A DNA stretch of 46,509 nucleotides from Klebsiella indica. Its GTDB lineage: Bacteria; Pseudomonadota; Gammaproteobacteria; Enterobacterales; Enterobacteriaceae. The notes below the pieces were generated by a model. That model made no database searches. It had not been told where the DNA came from and worked only from the letters and a program-made list of their open reading frames with translations. The DNA lies in contig NZ_VCHQ01000035.1 of assembly GCF_005860775.1 (NCBI RefSeq), positions 1 to 46,509 of the forward strand, read 5' to 3'. Shown in pieces: positions 26,128-34,988 of the stretch. The translations under genes were made by a program, and so were the position numbers. Each line of letters opens with the position of its first letter. The stretch's first letter is position 1.

Positions 26128-27072
26128 ATGTTACTCAACACCAGCAAAAAAATGGCATTAATGGTCGCATTCAGTCTGTCTGCCCTGTTTTGGGGAAGAG
26201 CGTTTGCCTCCGCACCAACCTATGCGTTAGTACAAATTAACCAGCAGGCGTTGTTCTTTAATGAAATGAATAAAGGCGCACAGGAAGAAGCCAAAAAAAG
26301 CGGTAAGGATTTAGTTATCTTTAATGCTAATAATAATCCGGTGGCGCAGAATGATGCGATTGAAAACTATATTCAGCAAGGTGTAAAAGGCATTATGGTT
26401 GATGCCATTGATGTTAATGGTATCATGCCTGCGATAAAAGAGGCGGCGGCGAAACATATTCCGGTCATTGCTATTGATGCCGTACTTCCTTCCGGGCCGC
26501 AGGCTTCACAGGTCGGCGTGGATAACGTCGAAGGCGGTAAAATCATTGGTCACTACTTCGTGGATTACGTCACTAAAAATAGCGGTGGGAAAGCGCGAAT
26601 CGGTATTGTTGGCGCGCTAAACTCGGCTATCCAGAATGCGCGCCAGAAGGGGTTTGAAGACACGCTAAAAGGCCATGATGGCATCTCTGTCGCCAGCGTT
26701 GTCGACGGGCGCAACGTTCAGGATGACGCGATGACTGCCGCGGAAAACCTGATCACCGGTAACCCGGATCTCACCACCATTTATGCCACTGGCGAACCGG
26801 CTTTGCTGGGCGCAATCGCGGCGGTGGAAAACCAGGGTAAACAAAAAGAGATCAAAATATTCGGTTGGGACCTCACCGCTCGCGCCATTACCGGTATTGA
26901 TGGCGGTTATGTCACGGCGGTATTGCAACAGGATCCGCGCAAAATGGGGGAGGAAGCGGTGAAAGCGCTGAATGCGATTGCCAGCGGTAAGACCGTTGAA
27001 AAAAGCATTTACGTACCGGCGACGGTAGTCACGAAAGCGAACGTCGACAGCTACCGTCCGCTTTTTAAATAA
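26128..27072 (+). CDS. Ribose-type periplasmic binding protein (cluster II)
   Basis: A 314-residue RbsB-like solute-binding protein. The signal peptide is about 25 residues (MLLNTSKKMALMVAFSLSAL, then cleavage after AFASA region), followed by the type I fold: NQQALFFNEMNKGAQEEAKK, NNNPVAQNDAIENYI, and TIYATGEPALLGAIAAVE. The start at 26128 is chosen because a signal peptide begins there; the frame extends to 25990 but that extension does not look like protein. It is separated from its presumed ATPase and permease by lacI, an unusual split, but no other binding protein is nearby. The next gene faces it with only 10 bp between stops. Confidence 0.88.
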   Translation: MLLNTSKKMALMVAFSLSALFWGRAFASAPTYALVQINQQALFFNEMNKGAQEEAKKSGKDLVIFNANNNPVAQNDAIENYIQQGVKGIMVDAIDVNGIMPAIKEAAAKHIPVIAIDAVLPSGPQASQVGVDNVEGGKIIGHYFVDYVTKNSGGKARIGIVGALNSAIQNARQKGFEDTLKGHDGISVASVVDGRNVQDDAMTAAENLITGNPDLTTIYATGEPALLGAIAAVENQGKQKEIKIFGWDLTARAITGIDGGYVTAVLQQDPRKMGEEAVKALNAIASGKTVEKSIYVPATVVTKANVDSYRPLFK

Positions 27073-27078
27073 TCCGCG

Positions 27079-27110
27079 GGCCTCACGCGTTGTTTTGCAA
27101 CAGTGAGGCC
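27079..27110. terminator. Hairpin between binding protein and PfkB kinase genes
   Basis: GGCCTCAC and GTGAGGCC pair perfectly over 8 bp with a further GTTG/CAAC inner stem. The hairpin covers the stop codon of the kinase gene and lies 6 bp after the binding-protein stop. No U-tract follows on either strand, so it may be a weak bidirectional terminator that allows readthrough. Confidence 0.5.
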
Positions 27111-27952
27111 AGTATGTTGGCATCGGGAAAGGCTTGCAGGGTGCCGCTACGGCTGATGGTTAATGCCGCTGCACGGCTGGCGTGACGCAGGGCCAGTTCA
27201 TCAGGGCGCGTTTCCCTGCGCAGGGCGGAGGCCAGCATCACCGCCAGGAACGTATCGCCTGCGCCGGTGGTATCGACGACCGTTGTCGGTTCGGCGGCGA
27301 CGTCGATAATCCCCTGATGGTGATAGAGTCGGGCGCCCAGCGCGCCGCGGGTTTCCACAATCAGCGTGGTGGCGGGGTCAGGATGTAGCAGTCGGGCTTC
27401 GTGTTCGTTAAGTACGGCGATATCGACCAGCGGCCAGAGAGCGGCAAACGCCGGGTGTACCGGAGAAGGGTTAAAGACCGTGACCATCTGTTTACGGCGG
27501 GCAAGCGCGAAGAGCGAGCCGGTTTTTGCGGCAGAAAAATTTCCCTGTTGCAGCAAGATATCGCCGGGGCACGCATCGGCTAACAGCGGTTCGATTATAT
27601 CGAGCGTGAGGGCTTCCGCGGCGGCAGTGGTGGTCATAATGGCATTATCATCATCTTCGGTGGTGAAAATAATTGAGGTGTCGCTATGCGTTGATATTGC
27701 GTACTGGGGATAAAATAATAATGACTCCTGGCTAAGGGTATTATGTATCCATTGGCCATAATAATCATTGCCGCTACCAGCGATTAATGTCACTGGTAGT
27801 CCGCAGCGGGATAAAACAATGGCCTGATTAGCACCCTTTCCGCCAATATCCTGGGCTGTTTTTTCGCCGTGCAAAGATTCTCCTTTTTGTGGTAACGAGG
27901 CACAGCGCCAGATTTCATCAACAGTGATATTACCGACAACATAAATATGCAT
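27083..27952 (-). CDS. PfkB-family (ribokinase-like) sugar kinase
   Basis: A 289-residue carbohydrate or nucleoside kinase. It has the first PfkB signature region (GGKGANQAIVLSRCG) with the substrate-binding N-terminal segment VVGNITVDEIW, and the second signature DTTGAGDTFLAVML, which contains the catalytic Asp and anion hole. It should phosphorylate a sugar, deoxysugar or nucleoside using ATP. It lies on the opposite strand between two plus-strand genes of the same cluster, converging on the binding protein (10 bp) and diverging from the BtpA gene (30 bp). SD AAGGA precedes the ATG. Confidence 0.9.
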   Translation of the reverse strand: MHIYVVGNITVDEIWRCASLPQKGESLHGEKTAQDIGGKGANQAIVLSRCGLPVTLIAGSGNDYYGQWIHNTLSQESLLFYPQYAISTHSDTSIIFTTEDDDNAIMTTTAAAEALTLDIIEPLLADACPGDILLQQGNFSAAKTGSLFALARRKQMVTVFNPSPVHPAFAALWPLVDIAVLNEHEARLLHPDPATTLIVETRGALGARLYHHQGIIDVAAEPTTVVDTTGAGDTFLAVMLASALRRETRPDELALRHASRAAALTISRSGTLQAFPDANILASLLQNNA

Positions 27953-27982
27953 AACCGATTCCTTTAAATATGAGGTTGATTT

Positions 27983-28828
27983 ATGAGTGCTATATCAGCA
28001 GGAAAAAGTAGCGCAATTCAAGATGTTTTTTCACGAAGTAAAGCGGTTATTGGTGTTATTCATTGTGCACCTTTTCCTGGTGCGCCAAAATATCATGGGG
28101 AAACGGTGGGTTATATTATTGAACGTGCCTTGAAGGATGCGGAAAATTATCTTGAAGGCGGCGTTCACGGTTTAATTGTCGAAAATCATGGCGATATTCC
28201 TTTCTCAAAGCCGGAGGATATCGGCCCGGAAACCGCAGCGTTAATGGCGGTAATCACCGACAATATTCGTCGTCGTTTCCCGGTTCCGCTGGGAATTAAC
28301 GTGCTGGCGAATGCGGCCATTCCCGCGCTGGCGACAGCGCTGGCGGGCGGGGCTGATTTTGTGCGCGTTAACCAATGGGCCAATGCTTATATCGCCAATG
28401 AAGGTTTTATCGAAGGCGCTGCGGCAAAGGCGTTGCGTTACCGTAACCAGCTGCAGGCCAATCACATCCGCGTCTTTGCCGATAGTCATGTTAAACATGG
28501 CAGCCACGCTATCGTTGCCGATCGTTCGATTCCTGAACTGACCCGCGATGTTGAGTTTTTTGAGGCCGATGCGGTGATTGCCACCGGGCAACGTACCGGC
28601 GATAGCGCCACGTTGTCGGAAATTGATGAGATCCGCAGTGCTACCTCGCTCCCTTTACTGGTCGGTTCCGGCGTTACGCCGGATAACGTGGTGGAGATCC
28701 TTAGCCGTACTCAGGGGGTTATCGTCGCCAGCACCCTGAAAGAGGAGGGGGTGTGGTGGAACCCGGTTGAACGGGCGCGCGTGAAGCACTTTATGGCCGT
28801 GGCTCAGGCGGCGCTGGAGGAGGAGTAA
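27983..28828 (+). CDS. BtpA/SgcQ-family TIM-barrel protein
   Basis: A 281-residue protein of the BtpA family, to which E. coli SgcQ and the photosystem I biogenesis protein BtpA belong. Visible features are VIGVIHCAPFPGAPKYHG, GLIVENHGDIPF, LGINVLANAA, FVRVNQWANAYI, FADSHVKHG and LLVGSGVTPDNV, the last being the phosphate-binding loop of a (beta/alpha)8 barrel. The phosphate site and the neighbouring PfkB kinase suggest that it acts on a phosphorylated sugar or nucleoside. No member has a firmly proven reaction that I know of. SD TGAGG precedes the ATG; the stop overlaps the next start by 1 nt. Confidence 0.88.
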   Translation: MSAISAGKSSAIQDVFSRSKAVIGVIHCAPFPGAPKYHGETVGYIIERALKDAENYLEGGVHGLIVENHGDIPFSKPEDIGPETAALMAVITDNIRRRFPVPLGINVLANAAIPALATALAGGADFVRVNQWANAYIANEGFIEGAAAKALRYRNQLQANHIRVFADSHVKHGSHAIVADRSIPELTRDVEFFEADAVIATGQRTGDSATLSEIDEIRSATSLPLLVGSGVTPDNVVEILSRTQGVIVASTLKEEGVWWNPVERARVKHFMAVAQAALEEE

Positions 28829-29472
28829 TGGAAACGTTCAGCGACCGTTTATTGCGAGAACATCAGGCGCTGTGGCAGGCGATGCAGCGGCATCCATTTG
28901 TGGAAGCGATAGTGGAAAATCGGCTGGCCGAAGAGGATTTCCATCGTTATCTGGTCTATGAAGGTGACTTTGTGGCGACGGCGGTAAAAATCGTGGCGCT
29001 TGGTGTGAGCCATGCGCCATCTCTCTCCCGGCAACGCTGGCTGATCGGCGGCCTGAATGCGTTGGTGGACACTCAGCTTGGTTGGTTTGACGCGGTGCTG
29101 GCACGACGTGGCGTGCAGAAGGAAAAATACCAGCCGATCCCGCCGGGGATCGCGCGTTTTCATCATGGCATGCTGCTGGCTGCGCAGCGCGGCGGCTATG
29201 CCGACATCATTACTCTGATGTTCGGTGCCGAGTGGATGTACTATCACTGGTGCGCCCGCGCCGCCGCCTGCCCGCAGGCGGACAGCGACCTGAGCGCCTG
29301 GCTGGAGATGCATGTTGACGACGCCTTTTATGGTCAGGCCTGCTGGCTGAAAGAGGAGCTCGATTGCTGCGCTCAGGGGCTGGATGACGCGCAAAAGCAG
29401 CATCTGTCGGCCCTGTACGCCGATGTTCTGCGCTGGGAAATTGATTTTCACTCCGCCATGCTGGCGACCTAA
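28828..29472 (+). CDS. TenA-family protein lacking the thiaminase Cys
   Basis: A 214-residue all-helical heme-oxygenase-like fold protein of the TenA/PqqC group: FVEAIVENRLAEEDFHRYLV, YEGDF, GAEWMYYHWC, and WEIDFHSAML near the end. In thiaminase II the motif is PCxWxY with a nucleophilic Cys; here it reads GAEWMY, so that Cys is Ala with Glu next to it. The late Glu (WEIDF) is kept. This speaks against classical thiamine hydrolysis and for a TenA_E-like or different C-N/redox role. It overlaps the BtpA gene by TAATG and is the last gene of the cluster. Confidence 0.82.
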   Translation: METFSDRLLREHQALWQAMQRHPFVEAIVENRLAEEDFHRYLVYEGDFVATAVKIVALGVSHAPSLSRQRWLIGGLNALVDTQLGWFDAVLARRGVQKEKYQPIPPGIARFHHGMLLAAQRGGYADIITLMFGAEWMYYHWCARAAACPQADSDLSAWLEMHVDDAFYGQACWLKEELDCCAQGLDDAQKQHLSALYADVLRWEIDFHSAMLAT

Positions 29473-29480
29473 ATAAATAA

Positions 29481-29502
29481 GCGGGCGCGCCGTTGCGCCC
29501 GC
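29481..29502. terminator. Terminator-like hairpin after the TenA gene
   Basis: GCGGGCGC and GCGCCCGC form a perfect 8-bp GC stem with a 6-nt loop, 8 bp after the TenA stop and between two convergent genes. A U-tract is absent, so efficiency is uncertain. Confidence 0.6.
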
Positions 29503-29522
29503 CGGTTCAACGTATTCGCCGT

Positions 29523-30752
29523 TCAGCAAGCCGCAAGATGCCCGCCGCCAAAATCGATAAAGCGCTGTTGTTCCCCCCGCCAGCCGAGGGGTTTGATGGG
29601 ATCGGGACGTTCCGGCGCTGGACTGGCGATACGTGCTTCCCGTTTGCGCTGGACGTCAGGCATGGGAACGGCGCTGAGCAGGTGCCGGGTATAAGGATGC
29701 TGTGGATGGTGCAGCACCCTATCGCGCGGGCCGATCTCAACGATCTGGCCGCCAAACATCACCGCCACGCGATGGCAGATGCGTTCCACTACCGCCATGT
29801 CATGGGAAATAAACAGATAGCTGAGCTGGTAGCGCTGGCGCAAATCCTCCAGCAGCGTCAGCACCTGCGCCTGTACTGACACATCCAGCGCTGAGACCGA
29901 TTCATCGGCGATAATCACTTTGGGGTTTAGTGCCAGGGCGCGCGCGATACAGATACGCTGGCGCTGGCCGCCGGAAAACTGGTGCGGATACCGCCGCATC
30001 GCGTCTGTCGGCAGGCCGACCTGCTGCAACAATTGCGCCACCCGCTCTGCGCGCCGTGCTGTTGGCGTCTGCTCATGAATCAATAGCGGTTCGCCTACCA
30101 GATCGAAAATGGTTTTGCGAGGGTTGAGTGCTGCCCAGGGATCCTGGAACACCATCTGCAAATCACGCCGTATGGCTCTTAACGCCTCACCCTGAAGGCC
30201 GTGTAGCTCCTGCCCGTTAAGCTGTGCGCTGCCGCTAAACGGCACCATATTCATCAACGCCTTTGCCGTTGTGGATTTCCCGCAACCGCTTTCACCGACG
30301 AGGCCCAGCGTTTCGCCGGGGAAAAGATCGAAGCTGACGCCTGCCACGGCATGGACTTCGCGGCGTACGCGCAGGCCGTCGCCGCGCACTGGGAAGCGTA
30401 CACTGAGGTCGCGGATACTGAGCAGAGGCTGGATTTGTTTAACCGGCGCCAGCGCGGGGACCTGGCCCAGCACCGGTACCGCCTGCAACAGTTGGCGGGT
30501 ATAGGGCGTCTTTGGTGAGGTAAACAGCGTCTTTACCGGGGCTTGCTCCATGATGTTGCCGTGATTCATGACCAGCACATCATCGGCCATTTCGGCCACA
30601 ACGCCCATATCGTGAGTGATCAGTAGCAGGCTGGTAGAAAATGTCTGCTGCAGCTCGCGCATCAGGTCGAGGATTTGTGCCTGGATAGTGACATCAAGGG
30701 CTGTTGTCGGCTCATCGGCAATAAGTACCTGAGGCTGGCACAGCATCGCCAT
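29523..30752 (-). pseudogene. Dual-ATPase peptide/glutathione-type ABC gene, 5'-truncated
   Basis: Intact GsiA-like proteins are about 620 residues with two ATPase domains. Here 409 residues remain. Domain 1 begins just before Walker B ([12 protein letters not shown]) and so lacks Walker A, Q-loop and a proper signature; in frame just before it the signature region is scrambled (ERRGWVSA where a GGERQRVGIA-type motif is expected). Domain 2 is complete: Walker A GESGCGKST, signature FSGGQRQRICIARAL, Walker B VIIADESVSALD, and the oligopeptide-type tail HPYTRHLLSAVP. No permease or binding-protein genes are present beside it. It is most likely a non-functional remnant. Confidence 0.8.
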
Positions 30753-31180
30753 GGCGCTGACCCAACCGCGTCGTTCACGGCGGTCCAGCGTTAGGTATGG
30801 CGAGTGCCACCGCGGACATCAACAGGATGTCGGGAGCGCGCAGGTTCATTTAGCGGGCGCTGACAATGACATGATTTACATTGTACCTTTAACCGTTGTG
30901 TCCGCTATTTTTATCCCTTCTTTACTGAAAGGCCGTTGCGTTGGAGCGGCAGGTATCTCTTGCTTAACGATATCAATCGGAATATTCGCCAGTTCAGGAG
31001 ACGGTAATAACAGGGTAAATGAGTCAACTATAGTCATATACGGGAATACGCTTCTGGGAATTCACGGCGTCGCCGCCTTCCTGCAACTTGAATTATTTAG
31101 GGTATATAATTACTTTAAAATGTCGTTAGACTATCAGCGTAAGTGTATCATACCCCCAGAATCACAGTTTCAGGTGGCAT
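30753..31180. other. Junk-like region with possible permease remnant
   Basis: On the minus strand, 30760-30832 reads as a short peptide (MNLRAPDILLMSAVALAI and a few more residues) that weakly resembles the DppC/GsiD-type permease segment before the GPG motif, and it abuts the truncated ATPase. This would fit a deletion fusing permease and ATPase genes. The rest is unrecognised. A perfect TATAAT at 31105-31110, without a good -35, is the best -10 for the regulator genes that follow. Confidence 0.4.
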
Positions 31181-31806
31181 ATGAGCGAGCATACATCTCG
31201 TACCGCTATTCTTGTGGATGACCCCTGGCGCGCATGGCTATTCGTAGTGTACTGGAAAAACAGAACATTGTCATCATCAAAGAGTATGAAGATGGGGCAG
31301 CGGCTCTGCAGGCATTAACGAAAACGGCAGTGGATATAGTCGTTGTGGATGTCGAAATTCCAGGTATAAATGGCGTTGAGCTGGTGGAGAAACTCAGAGC
31401 GCAGCGTTTTACCGGTGTATTAATCGTTGTGTCAGCAAAAAACGATCGTTATTACAGTAAACGCTGTGCGCAGGCGGGCGCGAATGCGTTTATTAGTAAA
31501 AGACAAGATATGGAAAATATTCTTGCCGCGATTAATGCAGCGCAAAATGGTTATAGCTATTTTCCTTTTTTCCTCGAAGAGTCGTCTGCTGCGTTAACGG
31601 ACAGCCAACGTCTGGAGTCACTTTCAACGCAGGAGATGAAGGTGATGAGCTATGTGCTAAGCGGCCTTGATAATTCTCAGATTGGCGAGGCGATGTATAT
31701 TAGCGGTAAAACGGTGAGTACCTATAAAACGCGGTTAATGGAGAAGTTAGGCTGTAAATCGTTAGTCGAACTCCTCTCTTTTGCCCATCAAAATAAGCTG
31801 ACCTGA
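31181..31806 (+). pseudogene. EvgA/BvgA-like response regulator with a 4-nt frameshift
   Basis: A NarL/LuxR-family response regulator in the EvgA/BvgA mould. From ATG 31181 the protein reads MSEHTSRTAILVDD and then leaves the frame; the family continues with HPLA. The remaining frame reads PLARMAIRSVLEKQN directly after a TGA, so 4 nt are missing inside the DDHP motif (around 31220). The rest is complete: phospho-Asp in VVDVEIPGINGVE, the Lys switch in FISKRQDM, and a C-terminal HTH (LSTQEMKVMSYVLSG, KTVSTYKTRLMEKL). An internal ATG at 31234 has no SD and would drop the acidic pocket. It ends 2 bp before the kinase gene. Sequencing error is the alternative. Confidence 0.82.
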
Positions 31807-31808
31807 CG

Positions 31809-34800
31809 ATGAATCCGTGGCTTGTGATACTCCTTATCATCTTTGTCGCAAGCGCACGTGCTGTTTATGCGCAAGGTGAGCCTCCGGTTGAACTGGAGCT
31901 CTCAGGTTATAGCTACATCACGCCGGTACCCGTCTATTTGAGCGAGGATGACAGGCGTTGGTTGCAGCAGAAACGGGCGTTACGGGTTGGGGTTTATCAA
32001 CCGGGGCAGACTCCTCTGGTGCAAACAATGCTCACCGGGCGCTACCGTGGAATGAATGCTGATTATCTGACGCTAATCCATTATTCGCTGAATATCCGAA
32101 TCGTCGTTCTGGCCTATCAAAATCGCACCGATGCGATGCGCGAGCTAAGAGCGGGTGAGATCGATACGGTGTTGACCGGCCTTGACAGTCGCATATTCGC
32201 TGAAGAGGGTATTGAGAGCTCAGCCTCACTGGTGCATTCCTGGCCCGGAATGGTGACATCCCTGACGAATGTGATGGCCCCCTTACAAAGTCCGCAAAGT
32301 ACTCGCGTTGCGGTTGTTGACGGCTATCCCGATGCTGATTTCATTCATCAGGCGTTCCCCAACGCTGAGATAGCGAATTATACCCGCTATCAGGAGGCGC
32401 TGAGTTCCGTTGTCAACGGGCAAAATGCGTGGTTTATGGGGGATTCACTGACGACCAGCACCTGGCTTTCTCAGGAGTTCAGTCTGGCGTTGAGTACGGT
32501 TAAATATTGGTCTGCGCCGCAGAAAACGAGCCACTTTTTATTTTTATCGGCGCAGAGACGCTTGCTGAGTATTATCAACAGCACCATCAGCGCCATAGAT
32601 GAAAATCAGCACGGACAAATTGCTCAGTCGATGATCGATAAAGGCAATCTCTCTTTTCTGCTCGAACCGTTAAATCTGACCCCGCGTGAAAAGCAGTGGT
32701 TAAAAAATCACAAAACGCTACGCGTGATTATTAATCCATGGTTTGCTCCTTACACCATGACCGACAGTAATCAGGAAATACGGGGAGTTGTGGGCGATCT
32801 TCTGAATCTGATTAGCCTGCAAACCGGTCTGCAGTTTGAAACCGTTGTCGTCAAATCGAATGAAGACATGATTTCAGCGATGAAAAAGAACAACTGGCAT
32901 ATTGTGCAGGCTGCCGCCTATGATTTGAGCCGTGAAAACGATCTTTCCTTTACTCACCCTTTTATTACCACCCAGTTTGTTACCGTTGTCAGAAAGGAGG
33001 ACGCTCAGGCGATAACGCTTCAGGCTGGATCGCGCGTGGCCATCAGCGCCGCGAGTACTTTACTGATGAAACTGAAAGCCCAATATCCGGGTATCCGCTG
33101 GCAAGAAGTGGAAAATTCCAGTGTGGCGCTCAACCTTGTCGCCACGGGGGAAGTGGATGCTGCGATTTCGAATCAACTGACTGCCCGCTATTTTAGCGAA
33201 CATTATTATCCCGACCAGCTTACGTGGCTTCCTCTGGTGGACGCCGATCCAGCGGTAATTAGTTTTGGCGTTCCCCGCTCTGAGCCGGAATTGAGACAGA
33301 TCCTTGATAAAGCCCTTGACGATATACCACAGAAAGAAGTTTTACAGATTGTCAGCAAATGGATACGTCTGCCGGATGTCAGAATAGATACCTGGGAGTT
33401 ATATAACCGCCCCTTCTATCTGGTAGCGGCGCTGGCTGCGCTGTTGGTGATAAGCACCTTACTGTGGGTGATTTATCTGGCAAGGGAAGTGAGTATAAGA
33501 AAGAACTCACAACGTTTACTGGAGATGGAAAAGAACAAAGCGCAAAAGGCGAATGAAGAGAAGCGGGAATTTCTCTCCCATATGAGTCACGAGATCCGCA
33601 CTCCAGTAAGCGCCATCGTGGGATTTCTGGAGCTCCTGCAGCTTTCTACGGTAAACCTCAGCCCTGAAGATAAAGCCTCGGTTGATCATGCAGCTATGGC
33701 TTCACGCTCATTGTTAAAACTCATTGGCGAGATCCTCGATCTGGAAAAGATCGAATCAGGTTTGCAGGAGGTGGTGCAGAAATGGGTGAATTCGGATGCC
33801 CTGATAAGAGAGAAAGTCCTGCTTTTTACGGCGCTTGCTGCGCAGAAAGGGATAGAATTGCACTATGACTCGCATCTGGATCCAAAAGAAGCAATGCAGT
33901 TTGATCCACAGTTGTTGGGACAAGTGCTGACTAATCTTATTGGCAACGCGGTAAAATTTACCCGGCATGGCCGCGTTGAGGTATCTGCGAGAAAACATAA
34001 TCATCTTCTGACGATTTTCGTCACTGATACAGGACCCGGTATTAGCAGTGAAGAGCAGCAGTCGTTATTCATGCCATTCAGCCAGGGGAAAGTGGGTGTG
34101 CGTCATCGAGGTTCTGGGCTGGGGCTGGCGATTGCCCGCGCATTGATGAAGCAGATGGGCGGAACCATCGAGCTGCAAAGCGAACTGAATCGGGGAACTC
34201 GCGTGATGCTGAATTTACCGGTACAAACTTCTTATGAGGCTACCCCCGACCCTGCGGAAATCGTTTCCTCACCTTCGGTTATTGGGCGATCGCTGCGGGT
34301 ATTAATCGTCGACGACCATCCCTCCAGCCGTCTGTTGCTAAAACGCCAGCTTGCCACGCTGGGAATTGTTGCGGATGAAGCCGGGAATGGCGAAGAGGCA
34401 TTGCGCTATCTTCAGCAGGATCGTTATGATTTATTGATTACTGATCTTAACATGCCGGTGATGGATGGCATTGCGCTTACCCGGCAGGTGAGATGTTTTG
34501 ATAGCGATCTTCCGGTCTGGGGGCTGACTGCCACGGCGCAGCAACATGAACGCGAACGCTGTCTTGCGGCGGGAATGACGGATTGTCTTTTTAAACCGGT
34601 TACCCTCGCGCAAATCTCTCATTTGTTAGCCGGAGTGAGTCAGACGAACCGGGCGAGGTTTGATGAGAAGCGGCTCGCCTTGCTGGCGCAAGGTAATCGG
34701 GCGCTGATGCTCACCGCACTGCATGATGCACAGCGGGAAAATCGACGGGATTTGGCTGCCGCCCGGGCGACCGCACGGGATGGGGATTACCTGTCAGTGA

Positions 34801-34988
34801 AGCATCATATTCATCGTCTCAACGGCACAGCCCAACTACTGGGAGTGAGTGAATTGATAAATATCGCTCAGTCGCTGGAAGAGCGGTTGCCCGAGGCTAT
34901 TTCTGCGGCAGAACTCCTCGATGTTTTTGACCGAATCGAAAGTTCGCTCAATGAGTTGGATCACGACATAGAAAAATTCCATCCATAG
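31809..34988 (+). CDS. EvgS/BvgS-like hybrid sensor histidine kinase
   Basis: A 1059-residue inner-membrane phosphorelay kinase. Layout: signal/anchor (1-22), two tandem periplasmic family-3 solute-binding (Venus flytrap) domains (about 55-280 and 300-520), a transmembrane segment (about 536-558), a short coiled linker, HisKA with His594 (FLSHMSHEIRTP), ATPase domain (N-box NLIGNAVKFT, G1 DTGPGI), receiver with VDDHPSS and phospho-Asp879 (ITDLNMPVMDG), and an Hpt domain with His1002 (HRLNGTAQLLG). EvgS and BvgS (about 1200 residues) carry a PAS domain between membrane and HisKA; here there is no room for one. Phosphate should pass to the neighbouring regulator, whose gene is frameshifted. Confidence 0.92.
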   Translation: MNPWLVILLIIFVASARAVYAQGEPPVELELSGYSYITPVPVYLSEDDRRWLQQKRALRVGVYQPGQTPLVQTMLTGRYRGMNADYLTLIHYSLNIRIVVLAYQNRTDAMRELRAGEIDTVLTGLDSRIFAEEGIESSASLVHSWPGMVTSLTNVMAPLQSPQSTRVAVVDGYPDADFIHQAFPNAEIANYTRYQEALSSVVNGQNAWFMGDSLTTSTWLSQEFSLALSTVKYWSAPQKTSHFLFLSAQRRLLSIINSTISAIDENQHGQIAQSMIDKGNLSFLLEPLNLTPREKQWLKNHKTLRVIINPWFAPYTMTDSNQEIRGVVGDLLNLISLQTGLQFETVVVKSNEDMISAMKKNNWHIVQAAAYDLSRENDLSFTHPFITTQFVTVVRKEDAQAITLQAGSRVAISAASTLLMKLKAQYPGIRWQEVENSSVALNLVATGEVDAAISNQLTARYFSEHYYPDQLTWLPLVDADPAVISFGVPRSEPELRQILDKALDDIPQKEVLQIVSKWIRLPDVRIDTWELYNRPFYLVAALAALLVISTLLWVIYLAREVSIRKNSQRLLEMEKNKAQKANEEKREFLSHMSHEIRTPVSAIVGFLELLQLSTVNLSPEDKASVDHAAMASRSLLKLIGEILDLEKIESGLQEVVQKWVNSDALIREKVLLFTALAAQKGIELHYDSHLDPKEAMQFDPQLLGQVLTNLIGNAVKFTRHGRVEVSARKHNHLLTIFVTDTGPGISSEEQQSLFMPFSQGKVGVRHRGSGLGLAIARALMKQMGGTIELQSELNRGTRVMLNLPVQTSYEATPDPAEIVSSPSVIGRSLRVLIVDDHPSSRLLLKRQLATLGIVADEAGNGEEALRYLQQDRYDLLITDLNMPVMDGIALTRQVRCFDSDLPVWGLTATAQQHERERCLAAGMTDCLFKPVTLAQISHLLAGVSQTNRARFDEKRLALLAQGNRALMLTALHDAQRENRRDLAAARATARDGDYLSVKHHIHRLNGTAQLLGVSELINIAQSLEERLPEAISAAELLDVFDRIESSLNELDHDIEKFHP

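Noticed and set aside
30751..31221. 156-codon open frame with a hydrophobic middle part
   Set aside because: It starts inside the truncated ATPase and runs over the start of the response regulator; no SD, no family recognised.
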